From Heterodera schachtii (taxonomy: Eukaryota > Nematoda > Chromadorea > Rhabditida > Heteroderidae): a DNA stretch of 64,000 nt. The DNA lies in the NCBI GenBank assembly GCA_023374025.1, contig SIJG01000196.1, positions 62,001-126,000 on the forward strand, read 5' to 3'. Below are positions 60,342 through 64,000 of this stretch, piece after piece (the stretch's first letter is position 1; every line of letters starts with the position of its first letter). The notes beneath the pieces were generated by a model. The model was not told the origin of the DNA, did not search any database, and worked only from the letters and a program-made list of their open reading frames with translations. The translations under genes were made by a program, and so were the position numbers.

Positions 60342-60704
60342 GAAAATTTCGCAAATTTTGAATGAAATTTGCGATGAAAAATGAGTTACCTTTAATTAAA
60401 TTTATTATTTAATTTATTCAAAAATATTTGGCATTCTGTCTTTGAAAATTTTAAAAAAATCAATAAAATCCCGCATAATCCCGCACAAAAAATCAAATTT
60501 GCGGATCCCGCTGCGGGATTGAAACTCAAAATTCTTTGCGGGACGGGATCCCGCGGGATTAATCCCGCAAATCCCGCATTTTCCAAAAAATGCGGGATTG
60601 CGGACTGGGATCCCGCAAAATCCCGCGCGGGATCCCGTCCCGCGCCGGTCTCTAGTGAATACTATTTAAAAAGATGTTTAAAGTTGAACAAATTGTGGTT
60701 CGAG

Positions 60705-60824
60705 ATGAAGCAAAATAGAGAACGGAATCAGAAATTTGAGGACTTCGCTGCGGGATTGAAAAAGAGCGGAATTTTGAACTATGTAGGTTCCTGCAAAATC
60801 CAGGCATTCGCTTGTCAAATGTAA
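60705..60824 (+). CDS. Possible small ORF or exon, unrecognised
   Basis: A 39-codon ATG frame beginning MKQNRERNQKFEDFAAG and ending CKIQAFACQM before TAA. Its duplicate at 63906-64000 keeps the same frame through the window end with one Leu-to-Phe change, which slightly favours coding. It would be divergent from the minus-strand gene. Against it, the minus strand also offers an exon-like stretch from ATTTTGCAG (about 60805), reading TYIVQNSALFQSRSEV, so coding strand and status are undecided. No family recognised. Confidence 0.25.
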   Translation: MKQNRERNQKFEDFAAGLKKSGILNYVGSCKIQAFACQM

Positions 60825-61836
60825 CGAAATACGGCATAATTTGAGGCCTTTTCGTTAAGATGTATTTGAATATTTGTAAGAATAAACAACAGAAAATGGA
60901 AGAGGGATTCGTTTAGCAACTGAATGAGAAAGGGTTGGACTTGAATGTGTAAGAATGGGATGAATATGAATATGGTTGTTGACGGAGTGTTGCCTCATTT
61001 TCCCATCAAATTTAATCACTGATGTTTGGGGCGTTTTTTCCGTTCTTTTTCGGCACTCAAACATTGGCAGGTCAACAGAAATGCCAAAATGCACGTATGT
61101 GAGAGGGACAGGAGGAGGGATTAATAATACTAATATTTTATATTTGTATATACATTTCACCCTTCCCCCCGCCACCCATCACTCCCAAAGTATGCATTTT
61201 TATATTCCTTTCCCATGCCATTGGCAAAATGAAGCAGAGGATGAGCAAATGTGTCAGATTTGAATATTTCTAAAAAAGATGATTGATGATTAAAATCAAG
61301 AATTAGCATTTATTTTATTTGCGGCTTTTTGCGCTAGAAAAGCACAACATTTATTTGACAACTCGAGACGGGACCAACGCGTTTCGGCGCTGGCTTTTCA
61401 GCGCTTTCGGCGCCAGCTCATTTTACCAGTAGTTTTTTTCTTTGGCATCCAAATCCAACAATGTTGGTATCATTCGAAAGCTATTAACACTAATCGCATA
61501 GCAATAGCTTAGAAAAAGCTTCTAAACATGATTTTTAATTGAACAATATAAAAGTAAATTTTATGCAAAAAATCATGGAAAACGTTGAAAAGAAAAAATA
61601 AAAATAATTAAAATTAAGCTGCTTTTAGGAGTTATGCATGTTAAGGACATACCGAAAAACAATTGAAAAGCACTGTAATCGAATTGTAAAAGAAAGACTA
61701 AAGGCATTGGAAAAGATCGAATGTTGAGATGGAAGTAAAACGAAAACAAAATAAAATAATGAATAGGAAATGAATGGCACAAAAAACGGAAGAAAAACGA
61801 TGGATGGCGGACGATTTGTCGCTACCAAAAGCGCCA
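60825..61836. other. Mixed region downstream of the gene
   Basis: Contains a foldback half-element at 61380-61485 and no supported exon. Minus-strand ATAAAATAAATGC near 61309-61320 could be the polyadenylation signal of the gene ending at about 61856 or 62147, implying a 3' UTR of some 0.5-0.8 kb. Other open frames on both strands here lack motifs. Confidence 0.4.
61380..61485. mobile_element. Half foldback element, TTTCGGCGCTGGC arm
   Basis: The left arm CGGGACCAACGCGTTTCGGC with a GCTGGC..GCCAGC inverted repeat is followed by CATCCAAATCCAACAATGTT and GGTATCATTCGAAAGC, the same core as in the 17751 element. The right arm is missing. The arm word differs from both other foldback elements. 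Confidence 0.75.
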
Positions 61837-61855
61837 TCAGAGTTCCAACGACGCA

Positions 61856-62104
61856 TCATTCGGAGAGCCGGCGACGCTCGAAGAGCTGACGGTTTTGGGA
61901 GAAGATTCGGCGGCATTTGGTGACGGCGGCACCCGAAGAAGAGTTCGCGGTACTGGAAGAAGCGGCGGCACTCGAAAAAGAGTTCGCGGCATTGGAAAAA
62001 ACGGCGGCACTCGAAGATTCGGCACTTTCCGGCTGTCCAATGTAGGCGGGCGAAGAGTCCAACACGGGAGCGATGATTTTCGGTGGCTCAGTCCCTCGCT
62101 CAAT
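61856..62104 (-). CDS. Possible sixth exon, duplicate of exon 5
   Basis: Begins after CCGCAG with ATTGAGCGAGGGACTGAGCC, parallel to exon 5's ATTGAGCAGGAGACGGAACC, and encodes the same kind of Ser/Ala/Asn repeats. If the donor GTTTAAG at 62152 is used, a 48-bp intron (62152-62105) joins it in phase 0 to exon 5. The frame ends ERRRLSE at TGA (61856). A neighbouring frame continues the SPNAAESSPK repeat type to 61837, so an indel near 61940 probably shifted the reading. Either an extra exon or a decaying exon duplication. Confidence 0.45.
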   Translation of the reverse strand: MERGTEPPKIIAPVLDSSPAYIGQPESAESSSAAVFSNAANSFSSAAASSSTANSSSGAAVTKCRRIFSQNRQLFERRRLSE

Positions 62105-62146
62105 CTGCGGTTTGATGAAATTTATAGTCTGATTTTATAAATTTGC

Positions 62147-63549
62147 TTAAACATTTGAAAAAGAGTCGGCGGCATTTGGAGACCCGGCGGCACTCGAAGA
62201 GTTCGCGGCATTGGAAGATTCGCCGGCATTTGGAGAGCCGGTGACACTCGAGGAGTTGGTGGCACTGGAAGATGGGTCGGCAGCATTGGGAGAAGCGACG
62301 GCACCCGAAGGAGATTCGGCATTTTCCGGCGTCATATGTCCATTTGAATTTGGGGAAGAGTTCGGCGTGGGCGAGTCGATGTTCGGTGGTTCCGTCTCCT
62401 GCTCAATCTGAAGTTTGAGATAATTTTTTAAAAAATTTGATCTTAAAATTTGTTTAAACTTACCGAGGTCAAAACGTCATAGAGATGCAGCATTAATTCG
62501 TCCCAATTGTACAGAGGACCGTAAAATGTAACAATTGCAGCGTCCCATTGCTGAAAAAGTTTAATGTTGTTAATGATAGGAATTCTATTTTAAGTTATTA
62601 GAATAGCATAGACTTACAACTTGGGGTAGCAGATAAAACACAAATCCACATCCAAAGTATTGTTCAATCCGAGCAGTTCTTTCCTGCGTGAAGTGACCGC
62701 GGACCAACGAACGCTGAAATTTTGTAGTTAAAATTAAGGTGGGGTTTAGAAATCCTGCGAAAACTCATCACAATTCCAAAATCCCTGTCAAGAAAAAGCA
62801 AAAATTCATTTTCGAAAAAATATAAGCTGAAAAATTTCTGCCGAATATAAGCAGCTATGACCAAATATAAACCCAAACATTAGTGCTAAAAATATGTTAA
62901 ATTACCCCATTCTCTACTCGCGCTCTCAGAGTGACCACAATACGGCGGTCCTCCCAGTTGAGTCGGTGTGAAAAATTAACCACACACAGTTCTGCGTTAA
63001 GAAATTCGAAAAAGGAACGGTGGTGAGAAAGCCGCGGCACTATTGGGCGGAATGTATGCGGAAAGATTGACTGAAAATGCGCCATTGCTTGCCGAGGAAT
63101 GTTGAACCGTTGCGGAGACACAAAATGGTGCAGAAGTTGAAGCGGCGGGCGGATGGACTGAAAGGCACGCAAAACAGGACGGAAAAGACGGGAGCGCAGA
63201 ATTTGTTGCATAACTGGCGGTGGTGGCGGTGGCTGATCCGCAATAACACTGTACATTGTGTTGATCTCGGCAGTTGTCGATGTTCTAAACGTAGGTTTAA
63301 AAAGCTATAGGCTTAAAATGCTTAAGTTAAGTGAGGAATAGCTTTTTTTTTACAAAAATTGATTAAATTTTTTGTTGTAATTACTTCGTTTTTCCAACGC
63401 TTAGCTCGATTTGTAAAATGGAGTAAACGGTAAAACAAAGAGTTTGTGCTGATCAAAGTTTTTCGGCAAAAAGAGTCGGAAACGAAATGGGACAATTCGT
63501 CACTTAGTTCGGGAGGGAAAGCACGCCACTTTTTTGGCGAGTGCTCCAT
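62147..63549 (-). CDS. Spliced gene of unknown function, Ser/Asn-rich tail
   Basis: Gene model: exon 1 63549-63385 (ATG, 55 codons), exon 2 63284-62906, exon 3 62713-62618 (32 codons), exon 4 62550-62464 (29 codons), exon 5 62407-62147 ending TAA. Donors are GTAATT, GTAATT, GTAAGT, GTAAGT; acceptors end TTTAG or TTCAG. All junctions fit phase 0 if one base near 63270 is removed: exon 2 is 379 bp, and the duplicate copy lacks that base. The protein (about 330 aa) has an N-terminal FPPELSDELSHFV segment loosely like an F-box, a Pro6 run, a basic aromatic middle (FNIPRQAMAHFQ, HRLNWEDRRIVVTLRARVEN), a segment HFTQERTARIEQYFGCGFVF, and a disordered tail of SSSA/SPNAA repeats. I do not recognise the family. 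No signal peptide or clear membrane segment. Confidence 0.7.
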
Positions 63550-63863
63550 GGAAAATTAGCAATTTTATTAGCGATGGGATAAGGGGACAATTTAAAAGGA
63601 AAGTGTAGGCTAAATGGAAACGGAAGAAATCATTAAAAGGTAAAATTCAAAAATCGATTAATTTTTGTTGGGGAAGAATTTTACACATAAAATTCATAAA
63701 ATGAAGGAGGGATTCGTTTAGCAACTGAATGAATATGCGAATGTGTGTGTATGTACCTGATCATGCGTAGTGTTTATATAATACGGGAATTCCATGCCGT
63801 AATATGAAGAAGAAGACAATTAAAGCAACAAATATTTAGAATTATGTATGTAAATGTGAATAC
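63550..63863. promoter_or_regulatory. Upstream region of the gene, copy 2
   Basis: Conserved with 59413-59728, including the TATA-like GTTTATATAATACGGG (63772-63787). It would serve the minus-strand gene and possibly a divergent plus-strand transcript starting near 63906. Promoter function is inferred from position. Confidence 0.35.
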
Positions 63864-63905
63864 TATTTAAAAAGATGTTTAAAGTTGAACAAATTGTGGT
63901 TCGAG

Positions 63906-64000
63906 ATGAAGCAAAATAGAGAACGGAATCAGAAATTTGAGGACTTCGCTGCGGGATTTAAAAAGAGCGGAATTTTGAACTATGTAGGTTCCTGCAAAAT
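63906..64000 (+). CDS. Possible small ORF or exon, duplicate copy, cut by window end
   Basis: Same frame as 60705-60824, starting MKQNRERNQKFEDFAAGF and running off the window. Conservation of the frame is the only support; see the other copy for the alternative minus-strand reading. Confidence 0.2.
   Translation, partial: MKQNRERNQKFEDFAAGFKKSGILNYVGSCK

Larger units (their letters stand above)
59729..60654. mobile_element. hAT-like element with GCGGGATCCCGC words
   Basis: 926 bp with perfect 8-bp duplications GTGAATAC (59721-59728 and 60655-60662). Ends TAGAGACCGGAAATTTC and CGCGCCGGTCTCTA. The first about 54 bp (ending GATTGGAAC) are tandemly duplicated, so TAGAGACCGG occurs twice. The arms are dense in GCGGGATCCCGC and GGGATTAATCCCGC. 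The interior has two GC hairpin modules. The orthologous empty site is present in the duplicate at 63856-63863, which directly proves the boundaries. Confidence 0.95.
58608..60800. repeat. Direct segmental duplication, copy 1 (with insertion)
   Basis: Closely similar, in the same orientation, to 62749-64000. Copy 1 begins GAAATCTGCGGAAACTCATC and carries the 926-bp element at 59729-60654 that copy 2 lacks. After the insertion the similarity resumes with ACTATTTAAAAAGATG. The partner runs off the window end, so the full extent is unknown. A further about 38-bp piece (GAGGGATTCGTTTAGCAACT) occurs at both 59569 and 60902. Confidence 0.9.
62749..64000. repeat. Direct segmental duplication, copy 2 (empty site)
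   Basis: Partner of 58608-60800, about 4.1 kb away in the same orientation. Contains exons 1-2 of the gene and its upstream region. The uninterrupted GTGAATAC at 63856-63863 is the pre-insertion state of the element at 59729-60654. The window ends inside the duplication. Confidence 0.9.

Noticed and set aside
61895..62411. Plus-strand frames rich in Gly, Arg and Glu
   Set aside because: They are antisense shadows of the Ser/Asn/Ala-rich exons 5 and 6, whose reading is supported by splice sites on the minus strand.

Overview
This window looks like eukaryotic, very probably metazoan, nuclear DNA. It is extremely AT-rich, has no bacterial-style gene packing, and has one convincing spliced gene. 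Its introns are short, begin GTAA/GTAAG and end TTTCAG-like, which suggests a nematode, possibly a plant-parasitic one; that assignment is an inference. From about 1 to 57.5 kb there is almost no protein-coding potential. Most open frames there are chance frames in AT-rich DNA or frames created by tandem repeats.

The AT-rich background (about 2.1-17.6, 21.7-36.1, 43.5-47.6 and 49.0-55.2 kb) alternates between A-rich and T-rich blocks on the + strand. In places it is made of old diverged repeats in both orientations; one about 200-bp segment near 13.6-13.8 kb recurs inverted near 22.2-22.4 kb and again near 51.4-51.5 kb. A sharply bounded GC-richer island at 7.85-8.29 kb folds into at least seven helices closed by a terminal stem. 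It is the best candidate for an undescribed structured RNA.

On this background sit about a dozen non-autonomous DNA transposons. Most have intact terminal inverted repeats and perfect 8-bp target duplications (hAT-like); one looks Tc1/mariner-like. Examples are 1364-2097, 17751-18129, 19721-20355, 20604-21344, 36096-37206, 41819-43515, 47596-48211 (with a nested 133-bp element), 55227-56253 (with a nested 384-bp element), 56361-57559 (with a nested 934-bp element) and 59729-60654. Each family has arms built from its own short iterated word. Yet different families share interior modules: a CATTCGATAG-type core, a CCTAGCTCG block, a GC hairpin with a GATA loop, and CTTCG-loop hairpins followed by a 21-bp minisatellite. 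The elements therefore look modular.

The last 6 kb is genic. A minus-strand gene of at least five exons (63549 to about 62147, possibly continuing to 61856) encodes a protein I do not recognise, with a Ser/Asn/Ala-rich tail. Its 5' half and upstream region are duplicated in direct orientation at 58.6-60.8 kb as a truncated copy. That copy carries the 926-bp element at 59729-60654, while the other copy keeps the empty site.
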